Shown here: piece after piece, positions 11,897 through 23,555 of the stretch
Numbering within the stretch: the first letter of the stretch is position 1
How the letters are laid out: every line of letters begins with the position of its first letter
Source: Trichopria drosophilae
Lineage: Eukaryota; Arthropoda; Insecta; Hymenoptera; Diapriidae
Reading direction: 5' to 3'
Assembly: GCA_030407085.1 (NCBI GenBank)
Contig: CM059587.1
Span: 76,807,001 to 76,871,000, forward strand
Length of the DNA stretch: 64,000 bases
The notes under the pieces: model-generated
The model's database searches: none
Seen by the model: the letters and a program-made list of their open reading frames with translations, nothing else
Told to the model about the DNA's origin: nothing
Position numbers and translations under genes: made by a program

Positions 11897-14800
11897 CAGC
11901 CAACTTTTTTATTTATATTTTTGTAATATTTGCATGTGACCTAGCATTTATCGAAATATATATTCGACCCCTATAACCGCGCGACAACCCCCTTCCCTGT
12001 AAGTAACAGTTGTAATAGAAATTTCCGTCAGAAAAGTCAGTCTGTATATCATCTTCAGACACGGTTTACCTTTTGGCACATATATGAAATAAATTTGTAT
12101 ATTTTTCTCTGTAAATATATTTTATGCCAATAAATCCATTTAAAAATAATCATAATAATTGTAATAATATGCACTGTTTATTACACATTAAACGTCAAAG
12201 GCCTACTCATCCAGGAACAAATATCAACTTAATTGCTAACTCTTGAATAATAATGAAATATTAAAATTAAAACTGCAAAACAAAATCATATTTCAAAATT
12301 TGGCGAGACAAAAAATGCTATGAAAATAATTATAGATACTCTTTTGATCTCCCACTGAAATGAAGAAATACTTCGCAACCGTAATGTTTTTTTAACTAGA
12401 GTTATTTATAAAAGAAGAAATTTGATAAGTATAAGTAAGTTCAGCACGAAAATTGTGTAAGGTTTATTATCAATATTATTTGTTGTAATGTACACTAATT
12501 TACGATGTGTCGTACATTGAAAAAAAAATTACTTGACAAATTTAAATACCATTGAGAAGTTGAGTCGAAAGTAGTTAAAAGAAATACTTTTTTTGTTAGT
12601 ATAACTTTGTTGATTGTTAATTTTACTATTTTTACATAAGTTAATATTATTTACCCAGTAAACGGAAAAGTATTCTGAATGATTGGAGATCAAGAAATGC
12701 GATACTATGCATAAAGCTCAAAAAGGCATGCACTAATATAATAAAAAACAACTGCAAATAGCTGCACTAAAAATAATTCCACCAAAAAAAAATTGCCAGA
12801 AAAATTCTTAGTTGGTTTTACTACTTTTTAACTACGCAGAATAGTTCGATACGCTTCAAGAACATTGTCTAAGTTGCAGTTACTACCCTAAAGAAGTTGA
12901 ATCAACTAAAAACCTAGTTCTGCTAAATTCAATTAAAAATTTATCGATCCAGCATGTTGAATAGTTTTAAGTGTACAAGGTAGTTAGACTCTAAATAATG
13001 TTTTTAAATGTAGTAGAAATAGCTGCCAAAATGTCGTTTCCATAACTATATTTTTTGCTAATTCAACTCCTTTATGGTTGTAACTATAACCAATAAAATT
13101 CCGTTGAGAACCTATTGAAATACTTTCAGTAGTTAAAAAGTAGGCAAATCAACTGAGAACTTTATTCAGTGTATAAATCATGTAATATGTCCTGTAATAC
13201 ACATAGTTCGTTTGATAAGAAAATGATTTTAAAATAATTAAAGTAACGGTGCTCTATATGTCAAAAATAAATGACATCAGGGTCAAGGCCGTTGCTACAT
13301 TTTAATAATTAGCATTCAAACTAGTTATAAAAATTGCAAATGTCTTGTTTATGTATTTATTATATTGTCATGTAATTTCAATTTTCGGGCTTGACAAATT
13401 TATATATTTCTATATCCCAAGTTTCAAAAATTATTCCTAAACATTTCTTATAAACTAACTAGATAAATAAGATTTATTTTGGACTATAAATAATAAACAC
13501 GGTTTATTTCAGAATTTTAACAACATTGGTTATTTAAATACAAAGAATCAATGTCTCACTTAACATAATTTAAATTCAGTTTAATCCACAAACATAATTT
13601 GTAGTAAGTTTCCAAAAAGTTACCGAAAATTGCCAAAAATCACAAGAATCTGAATCAAAAGTCATTTTAGCCAAAACATTGTTTCCAACGTATATTAATC
13701 AGCTGATTCTAGAACTAAAAAATCCTTAAAACAACGAACGTTTCCATCTTTACCACACCTAGAAAAGTGTATTTTATCAGTTACAATCCCGTGTCTTTTA
13801 AAGCTTTTTCTTATACCGTTTAAAATAAATATTGTAATTATTGAAATCCCACATATTATCCATAAGAATCTTCGTCTTTTAGCATTTACTTATTATCGAG
13901 TAAAAGAGATTCTGTTAAATTCTCATGTTTCAAAAGAATATTTTATTATGTCTAAAAGAATACGTGTTTTAGCATTTTTAAAATACTAGTTTTTTATAGG
14001 TTATAATATTAAAGACTATTATGTAATATATAAAGTTTCGGGAATCAATACAAACTTTTATGTACAAAAAATTCACCGCTTCAATGTCTCCTTTTGATAC
14101 ACATCATCAGAATTTTCGAAAATCACGTTATTTTTCATTCTCAGCATAATTTATTAAACATAAAATATAAATTAAACTAGATGCCTTCGACCCGGGTGCT
14201 TACAATTTTGGCTAAATTCGTATTGCAGTTCCCTGACGAAAGGCTGATGCTTCCGGGAATATTCCCATTTTAAGACTGCCAGGGAAGAAGGCGGCAGAGG
14301 GTAGTTCTAGCATCGTTAGGTTCGAGTAGTTTCTATACATATATTGTAACAATATCTTATTCCTTAAATAGGGTGAATATGCCAATGAATGGACGGTTAA
14401 GCATTTTTCACACTTTGATCGATTGTAACTTTTGAATTCTTTTATGAAAATTTAATTATGATACCACCATTAGAATTGTTAGACTCTGCTCTTTATGACC
14501 GTGTAGTTCAACCTTTGATTTTATTTATTTATTAACCTCGTCTTCGTACGTTTGTAAAAAATCCGCTAAACCCCAATGAATAGACGGGTTAAATCAAATG
14601 GGACGTTTTCAGTACCCGTTTTGGATGGCTTTAAAACTTTGCTTTTATTTTACAAAATAATAAACACTGGAAGATCAATAGTACTGTAAATATTGTTTTG
14701 AATGTTCAAAGAACATAAAAATATGTATTTTGTTGCATGTTGTGCATCATACATTCATAAGAAATAGAAATATGTAGAAAATCGTCCATTCATTGGTAGT

Positions 14801-15180
14801 CGGCCATTCATTGGCATATTGACCCTTTATTAAAATTGAAAATGAGCATTTTCAAAACTTCGACCCCGACCGCAGTTCAGCCGAAGCACTGATAAATGAG
14901 CACGTCTTGTTCACACTGATGCTTACAAAAACGCGGTTTAGTCGAGTTTTTGACAGGTCGGGTTGCAGGAAATAAATTTTTTTTTATGTGGGATACTTCG
15001 TTTTCCGTTTTTTACGGCATTATCGTTGATTTTACGAAGAAATGAATACAACCTTTTTCGTAGAGAATTCGATGTTCTATATTTTTTGTTTGAAACATTT
15101 TTTTGTACGATTTGTATTTTTTGTTAAAATGAAAAAAAACGTGTTTTTTGAGCGTTTTTTTTTTGTTAAACCTCCCCATA
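11897..15180. other. intergenic, no gene supported
   Basis: AT-rich DNA. Around 12000-12130 there is text that could be the tail of the element carrying the ribozyme, including AATAAA-like signals, but no reverse transcriptase or other ORF is present. Bases 14390 and 14810 share diverged copies of a phrase meaning roughly CCATTCATTGGCATATT, in opposite orientations, perhaps the two ends of a decayed element. Nothing else is recognised. Confidence 0.35.
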
Positions 15181-15430
15181 ATCTAGTATGCATTGTCTCC
15201 AAAAACTAATCAGATTTAAGTTTGGCCAAGAGAATCCCAAATCCGTTTGTACTTTTTAAATTCGTCCTGCTAGTCGCGAGATATCGCGTATACAAAATTT
15301 TGCCCACGGACGGACGGACGTACAACCTAACGGACACCAATTTTTTTATTGTTGCTTTGGGTTCCTTAGGGCCTGAAACGTCGACATTTGGTGAAAAACT
15401 ATAGGGTAATTTTTTTGCGGGAACTGACCA
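15181..15430 (+). repeat. decayed dispersed element containing GGAC tandem
   Basis: A GC-richer island includes a short (GGAC)n tandem at about 15307-15320, followed by TTTTTTTATTGTTGCTTTGG and GCCTGAAACGTCGACATTTG. It reads like a transposable-element terminus rather than a gene: an open frame of 60 codons across it has no start context or family resemblance. Confidence 0.4.
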
Positions 15431-15889
15431 AATTCAATACTTCGCCAGACCTATGGTCTGGGTCGAAGTAAAATTGTAGGTATTTTGATCCAAATTTAAG
15501 TTCTGAAAATGAATGTAGACCGTATCTACCGAAATAATTTTAATAGTTTTACATCAATTATGAAAAGTTATCAGATGTTGACTGATGTTACGAATCAGGT
15601 GTTTATAGGCTAGAAAACAGGTTATTTTTTTTCTTTTATTATTTTAACAAGCGAAATTGCCTTTTTACACAAATGTTTACACAATATTATTCTCAAATTT
15701 TGCAAGACCTGCAGGTCGTCTTTCTTGATGGAAGCCATATACATTTGTAAAGCATGCAGCCTACTATATATTTAAGTTCAGTAGCGGTCATGAGTCGATT
15801 TCCGCCGGACAAACAATATTTTCGAAACCTAAACAATGTGTTCGTTTTACCTACGGCGAGCTGCTGCTTGAAAACGAAATCGAAAAAAT

Positions 15890-15958
15890 GTCACCGGACG
15901 AGAATCGAACTCAAGACCTACGACTTCGTAGTCCAATACGTTACCGCATAAGCTATTT
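15890..15958 (-). repeat. tRNA-like relic (SINE head or tRNA pseudogene)
   Basis: Read on the minus strand, the sequence has an A-box-like TAGCTTATGCGGTAACG and a B-box-like GAGTTCGATTCTCG at tRNA-like spacing. The anticodon stem does not close well and the acceptor stem is not evident, so this is not a functional tRNA gene. It is best read as the head of a decayed tRNA-derived SINE. Confidence 0.5.
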
Positions 15959-16212
15959 TGGAAATGATATCTCCTTAATTACGAAAATCTTTTTTATGAA
16001 TATGTTCCTGCTGTACTAGACTCATCCAACAGTATTTTGTGAACCACTTGGATCGCTACTATGTTCACAAAAGTTTGTCATAATGAGAATTTTTACATAA
16101 TGAGTGTCAGTAATCAGTTTTTTCTACGCGTCAAAATTAATTCGTTTTCCATAACGTGTTCGTGGAATTGAGCTGTGAATTTGACTACTCCCACCCACAT
16201 AAATTAGTTTTG

Positions 16213-16220
16213 TATATATA
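16213..16220 (+). promoter_or_regulatory. TATA box and non-coding first exon of gene A
   Basis: TATATATA is followed about 25-30 bases later by TCAAGTCAGTC, an initiator-like stretch. A donor, AAA/GTAAGA, ends a short non-coding exon at 16271. The matching acceptor is TTTCAG ending at 16615, 28 bases before the ATG. Gene D has nearly the same arrangement and the related phrase TTTTCATCGAAGTCAAGT. Confidence 0.6.
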
Positions 16221-16643
16221 CGCGCCAGTTTTCATGAAAATCAAGTCAGTCCCAATAGCTTGAGTTAGAAAGTAAGACAAGGACCACAAAATATTTATTT
16301 AGCAATAATACGATCTAACAAAGTGATGAATTATAATGATCGCTCATATTTGCATTGTTGATATTGAAGTTTTCATTTAAACCATTTGCAGTCATCCATA
16401 GTTTTTTTCTTTTATAAAATAATTAATTATTACATTCAATACAAAAGAACACTTTCAAATATCAAGTTTATAGCAACATCCACCTTTTATTACTGTGGTG
16501 TAACTATTAGATTGCTTTTTAATCATCACAAATTAACTACCATTTATATGTTCATAAAAGTTGAACTCAATGACTTTCAACTTTATATTCTAAGTGAATT
16601 TTACCAATATTTCAGGCTGTTCACTACAACTTTATAGTTCACA

Positions 16644-18923
16644 ATGATTTCGAGGATTATCCTTCTGTGCCTTTGCGGAGCTTTGCCTCTAATCCATGCA
16701 CTTCCGGTAAGAACAAAAGAAAAAGTAATTGTGCAAATTCAAACTTTGAAATATTAAACAACAATATTCAACTAACAATTTTATGAATTGTTTAAATATT
16801 ATTACAAAATTAAATATCTAACCAGCTCGACCAATTTTGTTTCAGGGATACAATGTGACTCATGTCGGTCCAGGTAAATACAATTTGCACAAACCTTCTA
16901 TTTTTATTTTTTAAATACAACATTATCCAGGGAACACTTGCAATATAAAAAAAAAGTCTAATGCTGGTATAACTTTGTCCATTTTGTTTTACATTGACGA
17001 GCTTTCTACTTTGCACGAAGACAGATAATATGTATATCATTTTTTTTATTGTACAGAATCTCAAACTGTCGAAGTGCCCTTAAAATACAACACAATCAGG
17101 CAGGAAGACACTGAGGCTCATGAATTGTCTTTTACCGTAAATGGCAATACATTCTCATTATATTTGCAACCCCATGATAATAACTTAATGGGATCAAACA
17201 CTTCCGTGATTTTGGCGCACAACAATAAACCCAAAACGACCACATATGAAGTACTACTTAGCGTAAGAAAATCTTGTCACTACTTTTACATTTTATCCTC
17301 TAATTATTCGGCATGTATACTTATAAATCTGATATCTTCTTCAGGCTGTAGAATATCTGAACATGGCTGTCTTCGTCGACAATGAAAAGAATGCTCACGC
17401 CGTGTGCTCTGACGACAACGAAATGGTACTTACATCATTAAATAAATTTAATGGTCATAATTGAATAATAAATTTTAATGGTCCTTTTCAGATGGGATTA
17501 TTAGTTGCGAACGGCCAAACTTTCAATTTTGTAGTTAAGAACCTGGCTGAAGCACAGCCTACAATCAGTATAACAGGCCAAATTGATGTTTTGTCCAAGA
17601 ATACAATTGACTCCAGAAATTATGATAATTCTCCTAGCGAAAGACTTGTTGCATACCCCGAAATGTTGGTAGTCCTCGATAACGAATTTTATGAGTAAGT
17701 GTTAGCGAATAACGTAATAACAAGAAGGCAGTTTTTATTGCACAGCAATAAGGGAAAATTTATATTTACCCATATTTTCTTGCAGAAACAATGGAAGAAG
17801 TTGGGAAAACGTTGTTAAATATATGTATGCTTTTTGGACCGCAGTTGACTTGCAATTCAGATCCTTCGAGAGTCCCCGAGTGCGACTAAATATTGCTGGA
17901 ATCATTATTGCTACCGTAAGTACCAATTCCAAACATGTTAATTATACTCCAAAAGAACCCATTACATAACAATTTACTTCAACAGGACCGTGGTGCAGTT
18001 CCATACATGTCAAGTTCTATTCCAAGAATATTGACGAATGGCCCCATATTCTTCATTTCAAAAACGGCAGCACTTCCGACATCAGATGCCATCGTATTCA
18101 TTAAACAGTAAGTAAAACTGAGACACGAATACCAAATCTATATCAAAAGCGAAACTCAAAACTCAATTTCTTTACAGCGAATCCTTGGCTACCGAGGAAT
18201 TGCCCAAGATGAAAGTTGGTAAGAATTCTTTCATAACATTAATATCCGCAAGTAAATAAAAAAAGAGCTTACAATTATATGTTTTCTACAGCTGGTGCTT
18301 CATTTGCCAAGTCAATGTGTACCTCTGATGGATTTATGGCAGCCACGGACGCCAGTGATTATTCTGGAGTAAATGTAGCCACACGGGAGCTCGCCTTTTT
18401 GTAAGTAACTTATACAAACTCTTCTACTAGTGACTCTACTACGAAAAACCACAAATATATTGTTGAATAGAATGCTGCTTTCCCACTTAGAATTTTATTA
18501 AGAGGAATGCACTATGTTCTTTTCAGGTTGGGTGCCAAAGGTCACATCAATAATGACTACTGCGGAAAAGATAACAATAACGACCTCATGAGTTCCAGCG
18601 ATCTTGGTGGATTCCCTGCTATGAAATTTTCTCAGTGCACTAAACATGAAATTACCGAATTTCTCAAGTAAGAAAAATTTGTATTTATAACACAATAAAT
18701 TTCATAATAAGGGGGATAAAGTTAAATCTTGACATTGCTAAACTAAAATTATATTCTTCCATTAGTAACAGTCATGAATATTAATAAACTTTACTCTAAG
18801 CTATAAGAATCTTTAACAGTTTCTACACATCATTATATCATTAGAATTTAGTTACTAATAATGATTATAATTATTTGCTTCAGCTCTTCTTTCGCACAAT
18901 GTATTTATAACAAACCATTGTAA
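16644..18923 (+). CDS. gene A: secreted reprolysin-like pseudo-metalloproteinase
   Basis: Eleven coding exons: 16644-16706, 16846-16873, 17057-17262, 17345-17425, 17492-17694, 17786-17915, 17986-18107, 18178-18218, 18292-18400, 18527-18667, 18884-18923. All junctions are GT/AG and in frame, giving 387 residues. Residues 1-21 are a signal peptide (LLCLCGALPLIH core). A propeptide-like region follows. The M12B-type domain starts near residue 180 (AYPEMLVVLD, then RVRLNIAGIIIAT). At the zinc site, where the family has HExxHxxGxxH, residues 323-334 read RELAFLLGAKGH: the first His is Arg, the second is Phe and the third position is Gly, although Glu 324 remains. Zinc binding and proteolysis are therefore unlikely. 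The protein ends just after the catalytic-like domain (CIYNKPL). AATAAA lies at 19103-19108. The family is known from parasitoid wasp venoms; venom use here is inference. Confidence 0.85.
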
Positions 18924-19951
18924 ATTGTCCTGGTTTTGAAGAATATATGCAAAAAGAAGAAAAGCCAGTCGTTCGAGGTACAAGAAGTCAATAGCAGAAA
19001 AGCGATGCAGGACCTACCACACATTTAATTAAGATTTAAGAAACAATGCAGCTGATGTATTATATGTATATATAGAAAATGTAGGAAAGTATTCCCACAA
19101 AAAATAAAAACTATTCTAAAAAATTATAAATTGTGTACTTGGAATTGGTTTGTGAATTCCGCACCCGTTTTATTCCCTTGACCAAACTTTTTGTACTTAT
19201 TGAAAATAATTCAATTGATCTTAATGCTTATTCAGCGTGTGTATTTTTCGTTTGATGTTTGGGTTTCAAAATTTGAAGAAAACTACTTTATTGCGTTGTT
19301 TGTTTGAACTTAACATCCTTCGTAATCATATCTTACTTCAAGAGAGTGCAGACCTACATAGGAAGTCGGACTACGTCTATAATATGGTCGCTGAATCGGA
19401 ATCCGAAGTCTATTTAATGCCATCACGTCAGGTTTTTGACATAACCTCAAAAAACCTAAAAAAATCCTTTAATTAGACATTAAAATGTTAAAATGAACAA
19501 TAATTTGCAAGTAGAAGTTTATGCCACGTTCCCGTTATGTTTTTGGGATAGCTAAAGCCGTATTCGGAATCTATTCAGCCACATCTCGTTAAGTTCATGA
19601 CATAACCTTAAAAGGAAATCTAAAAATCGACCTTAAAATATGGAAATAAAAAAAAATTCAGTTCTGGAAGGAGCACCATTTTTCCATTATGTTTTTGGGA
19701 CCGCTGAAATTGAATTCGAAGTCCGTTCGATCTCGTCAGGTCAGTCTTTTGGCATAACCTCAAAAAAAATAAAAATCCACATCAAAATGTTAAAATAAAG
19801 GAACATTCTAACCTGAAAGCCATACTAGGTTTCCTTTTAGTTCTACTGGCCGCTGAACCCGAATCAGAATTTCATCTCATGTACAATAGGTGTCGACAGC
19901 TTGTGCTGTGTAGTTGCACTTCCTGAAATGTCGGGAGTAAACGGGACTATC

Positions 19952-20134
19952 AACTGGAGAATATTGAACTCTACTGGAATGTACTATACTGGACAATACT
20001 GGAATGTACTGGACAGTACCGGACAATACTGGAATGTACTGGACAGCACTGAACAACACTGGAATATACTGGACAATACTGGAATGTACTGGGTAGTACT
20101 TGAATGTACCAGACAGTTCTGGACACTACTGGGA
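19952..20134 (+). repeat. ACTGGA-type minisatellite
   Basis: Imperfect tandem copies of units such as ACTGGACAAT and ACTGGAATGT follow one another for about 180 bp. The open frames on both strands here simply translate the repeat. It sits at the centre of the surrounding inverted-repeat structure. Confidence 0.8.
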
Positions 20135-20550
20135 TCTCTTTTAAAAATGTCTGCTTGAATTGAAAAATTTTAAATGAATAATAGCATATGGTAGGAATCA
20201 AAAGACAATACCACTCGTGCGTAGTGCTGAAAATGATCGACCCCAAAATATTGAAATAAAAGAACATTCTCGCCTGGAAGTCATACCATGTATTCTGTAT
20301 ACATATATATTCTCATATGTATTCTCGGTGACATGAACTCACTTGACGGTCTGATATCAAGTCTTTTTTATGTATCTTTATGTATTTTTGTTGCGCTGAA
20401 TTAGGTGCGGGATACGTTTTCTTTCATCGTCCTGGAGCAAATCTCCTGTGTAATACATAGGGCATAAAATGGCCATTTAAAGTTACTGGAGATAAAATTC
20501 AGAATTATAAGTTTATTTTAAAACTTAATCAGCCTTGCTTTATTTCATAA

Positions 20551-20655
20551 TAGTGTCGAGTATAGTTCAACATATTCCAGTACTTTCAGTACAGTCCAAT
20601 ATTGTGGAGAACTATCCACAATCCATTTCAGTAGTGTCCAGGACTATCCAGCAAA
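20551..20655 (-). repeat. inverted counterpart of the minisatellite
   Basis: The stretch contains ATTCCAGTACTTTCAGTACAG and CAGTAGTGTCCAGGACTATC, which are reverse-complement forms of the ACTGGA units at 19952-20134. It is more diverged than that copy. Confidence 0.6.
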
Positions 20656-20947
20656 CGTGGCATGTCTTGTAGGCCAGAATTTTTTCTTTATTTGCATGTT
20701 TCAGGGTAAATTTTTGGATTTTTTTTGAAGTCATGTCAAGAACTTAATGTGATTGGGCTGAATAGACTTTGGATATAATTTCAGCGACCCCAAAAACATC
20801 ACGAAAATGTGGAGACTTCCAACGGCAAATTATTCTTTATTTTAACATTTTAAGGTCTAATTATATGATTTTTAGGTTTTTTTTAGGTTATGTCAAGAAC
20901 CTGCTGTGATGGAGTTAAGTGGACTTCACTTTCGGATTCAACGACCT

Positions 20948-22724
20948 AAAAAATATATTATAGACACAGTCTGACCTCCAGATCCGGATTTTATTTTTTT
21001 AGGGGGAGGGGGCTATGTTATTTTCGAATTTTGTAATTTTTGAAAATAATTTAGAACAAAAGGTCAGTTGTTACAAGTGAGAGTAGAAGTAAATAATATT
21101 GGTTTAATGCTCTACATAAGATTTATAAAAGATACACAATGTATTTCAATGCTGTAGTTTTGTACCTATACACTCTACATCTGAATTATTGAATGATATT
21201 CAATAGCTGATTGAATTAGCCACATACTTTTCGCTGATTTGCAGCGATTTTCGCTGATTCATATTTAAAGAGTACGCAGACAAATTTTTTCGGACATGTT
21301 AACATTTCACATGGTAGTTTGGGACTAATTTGTTTAAAAGAGACAATTGCCATTTCTGGTAGATTTTTCGTAATTTTAACTGTCCGAATAGTAAAATAAT
21401 TTACAAGAACTTTTAAAAATGTTTAACCAAAAAATGGCAATTTTTTAATAGTATATGTAATACTTAACACCGACGTTTAAGTTTTGAAAGTAACATTTTT
21501 ATGTCTTGTCATAATGGATTTTATAATGATTGATAATATCAAAATAAACTCTATTTCGGAAAACCTTGTTCCGTTTGTTTTCAATAAACAGGACGCCATG
21601 ATAAATGACTATTGATAACGCATAATAGCGTTGCCATGTTTGTACTTATTGGTCTATATCGTCGAACATGCCGACATATCTTTCGTATTCGGTTTTATTG
21701 ATATTGTTTTGGATTCGTTCTTAAAGTTAAGTACACCCTAAATAACGGGTAATACCGTGGGGTAATTTGGCTATAAATTTTTATCTTATTCATGCATAAT
21801 AAATTATAGTAGCATCACATTGGAAAACATATGTTTAACATTTTCAAATATATTCAACCAATTCTATATAGGAAATATACGTCTTATTTGATGATTTTTA
21901 TCCACTTTGAGTTAATGTCGCCAAACTGTTTTTGTGGCTTTGTCGTAATTTTCCACCATCTTATACATTTATAAGAATTTCGCTCCATTTTTATTTATTT
22001 TTAAAACTTTTTCATTATTTTTGTTGTATTTTAAATTCTTATCCATAGGAGTTTTCAGCCTTACAATACTGAATTCGCCATTTTTTAATTTATGAAAATT
22101 CATACTAGACTAACAGTCATTGACCCTAAAAACAATAATATACTTTAAAATTACGAAGAAGTGGCTAAATCGATTATCCGAGTCAGTAAGGTGTAATGAA
22201 GAACAGCAGATTTTGGTCCGTTCATATAGTCGACGTTTCGACAGCGTCGCTGTCATTATCAAGACTATTTTTGCATAATTGAAATAAGTTAAAAATTAGT
22301 GCACATGAGAAAATATTACTTATTGGCATAATGTATATTGCCAAACTTTTTAATAATATACTTTCATTCAAGATAATATAAAAGGTTCTTTAATTTTTGG
22401 CAGCCATATTGGATTAGCTATTTGTAATTTTGAATGCTTGATATCAAATTCGAAATAAGGGAACTTGAAGACTCCCTAGTGCTCAGTATATAAAAAAATG
22501 TTATGCTCCAAAATGTTAACCCAAATATTTTGGACATAATCGTCTTACTTCAAGGTCATTCTTATTCATTTTATTGAATTTCATGTCCATTAATACATAT
22601 GAATATAATATTATTATCACACTATGTTATTTTTTAATCTCGCATTTCAATTAAATTAAAATAACATTAACATTTTTTTATATAGTGAAAACGAGATAAT
22701 TCAAAACATAAATAATGGTTTGGA
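20948..22724. other. intergenic, no gene supported
   Basis: AT-rich. Near 22220-22265 a phrase containing GTCGACGTTTCGACAGCGTC followed by ATTATCAAGAC resembles the end text of insect transposable elements. No exon or RNA gene is visible. Confidence 0.35.
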
Positions 22725-23026
22725 TTTAGAGAAAAAATGTTGTAAAAAGCTGTTGACATATAGTTGACCTTCAAAATGAAATGTTCGGAACTCTTTTCCA
22801 CAACTATTACTATTACACAAAAATTTAATACTTCAAATAACAGATTCGATTCTTTTATTTAGTGAAAGCAAAACATTTAGAGAAAAAATGTTGTAAAAAG
22901 CTGTTGACATATAGTTGACCTTCAAAATGAAATGTTCGGAACTCTTTTCCACAACTATTACTATTACACAAAAATTTAATACTTCAAATAACAGATTCGA
23001 TTCTTTTATTTAGTGAAAGCAAAACA
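22725..23026 (+). repeat. perfect 151-bp tandem duplication
   Basis: Bases 22725-22875 and 22876-23026 are identical by eye over all 151 positions (both begin TTTAGAGAAAAAATGTTGT and end AGTGAAAGCAAAACA). With no differences, the duplication must be recent, or it is an assembly artefact. No coding content is present. Confidence 0.9.
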
Positions 23027-23191
23027 TAAGAGGATTTTACTACAAGAATTAATTTTTTTATCATCAGCCGCAACAGTATTTATTTTGATAAAACATAAAC
23101 CTTTTTTATTTAGCACTACAATTCTTAATGTCTAGAAAAATTATCTACAAATATCTGTAAACCACGGTGGTAACCAAATAAAATTACTGGA

Positions 23192-23371
23192 TGTGGGTCC
23201 AAAAACCGACAAGTCAAAAAGCCCACAGGTCGAAAAACCGACAGTCAAAACACCGACAGTTCAAAAAATGAATGTCCTGACGATGTGTCTATTTTTTTAT
23301 GTGTCGGCTTTTTGATTTCCGGTTTTTTGACTTCTGGGCTTTTTGATTTGTCGGTTTTTCGACCCGCACCC
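23192..23371. repeat. inverted repeat built on CGACA/TGTCG units
   Basis: The left half repeats phrases like AAAACCGACAGTC. The right half has the inverse, such as TTGTCGGTTTTTCGACC, so the segment can fold back. The same family occurs at 35044-35539 and, as a partial arm, at 62121-62171. Confidence 0.65.
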
Positions 23372-23534
23372 AAATTACTTTGTTGATATCTGAACTTTGC
23401 ACTTTAAATAATACAAAGTTCAGAATACAATTTTTTCAATACAAAATAAAAACGAATGTTTGACGTATTTTGTAATATCTACAATGAAATCGTAAATCAT
23501 TAAAGTTTTAAATAACAATAAAATTAATACCCAA

Positions 23535-23555
23535 ACACACACACACACACACACA
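23535..23555 (+). repeat. (AC)n microsatellite
   Basis: About ten uninterrupted AC dinucleotides, followed by a short degenerate extension (ATGCACACATAC). Confidence 0.9.

Larger units (their letters stand above)
19388..20947. mobile_element. large foldback-like element with minisatellite core
   Basis: The left arm has about four diverged tandem units of roughly 160 bp, each containing GACATAACCT and TTAAAATGTTAAAAT. The right arm (about 20690-20947) holds inverted copies of the same unit: its reverse complement contains TTGACATAACCTAAAAAAAA and CCTTAAAATGTTAAAATAAA, matching the left arm. The centre holds a short-unit minisatellite at 19952-20134, with an inverted counterpart at 20551-20655. 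The structure resembles a foldback element. A 79-codon ORF in the left arm is not considered a gene. Confidence 0.65.

Noticed and set aside
15890..15958. Candidate functional tRNA gene
   Set aside because: A- and B-box-like blocks exist, but the anticodon and acceptor stems do not close. The same holds for the tRNA-like pieces at 26696, 29105 and 32940-33095.
22725..23371. CRISPR-like array
   Set aside because: The repeats are a simple tandem duplication and inverted CGACA units without regular repeat-spacer structure, in a eukaryotic context.
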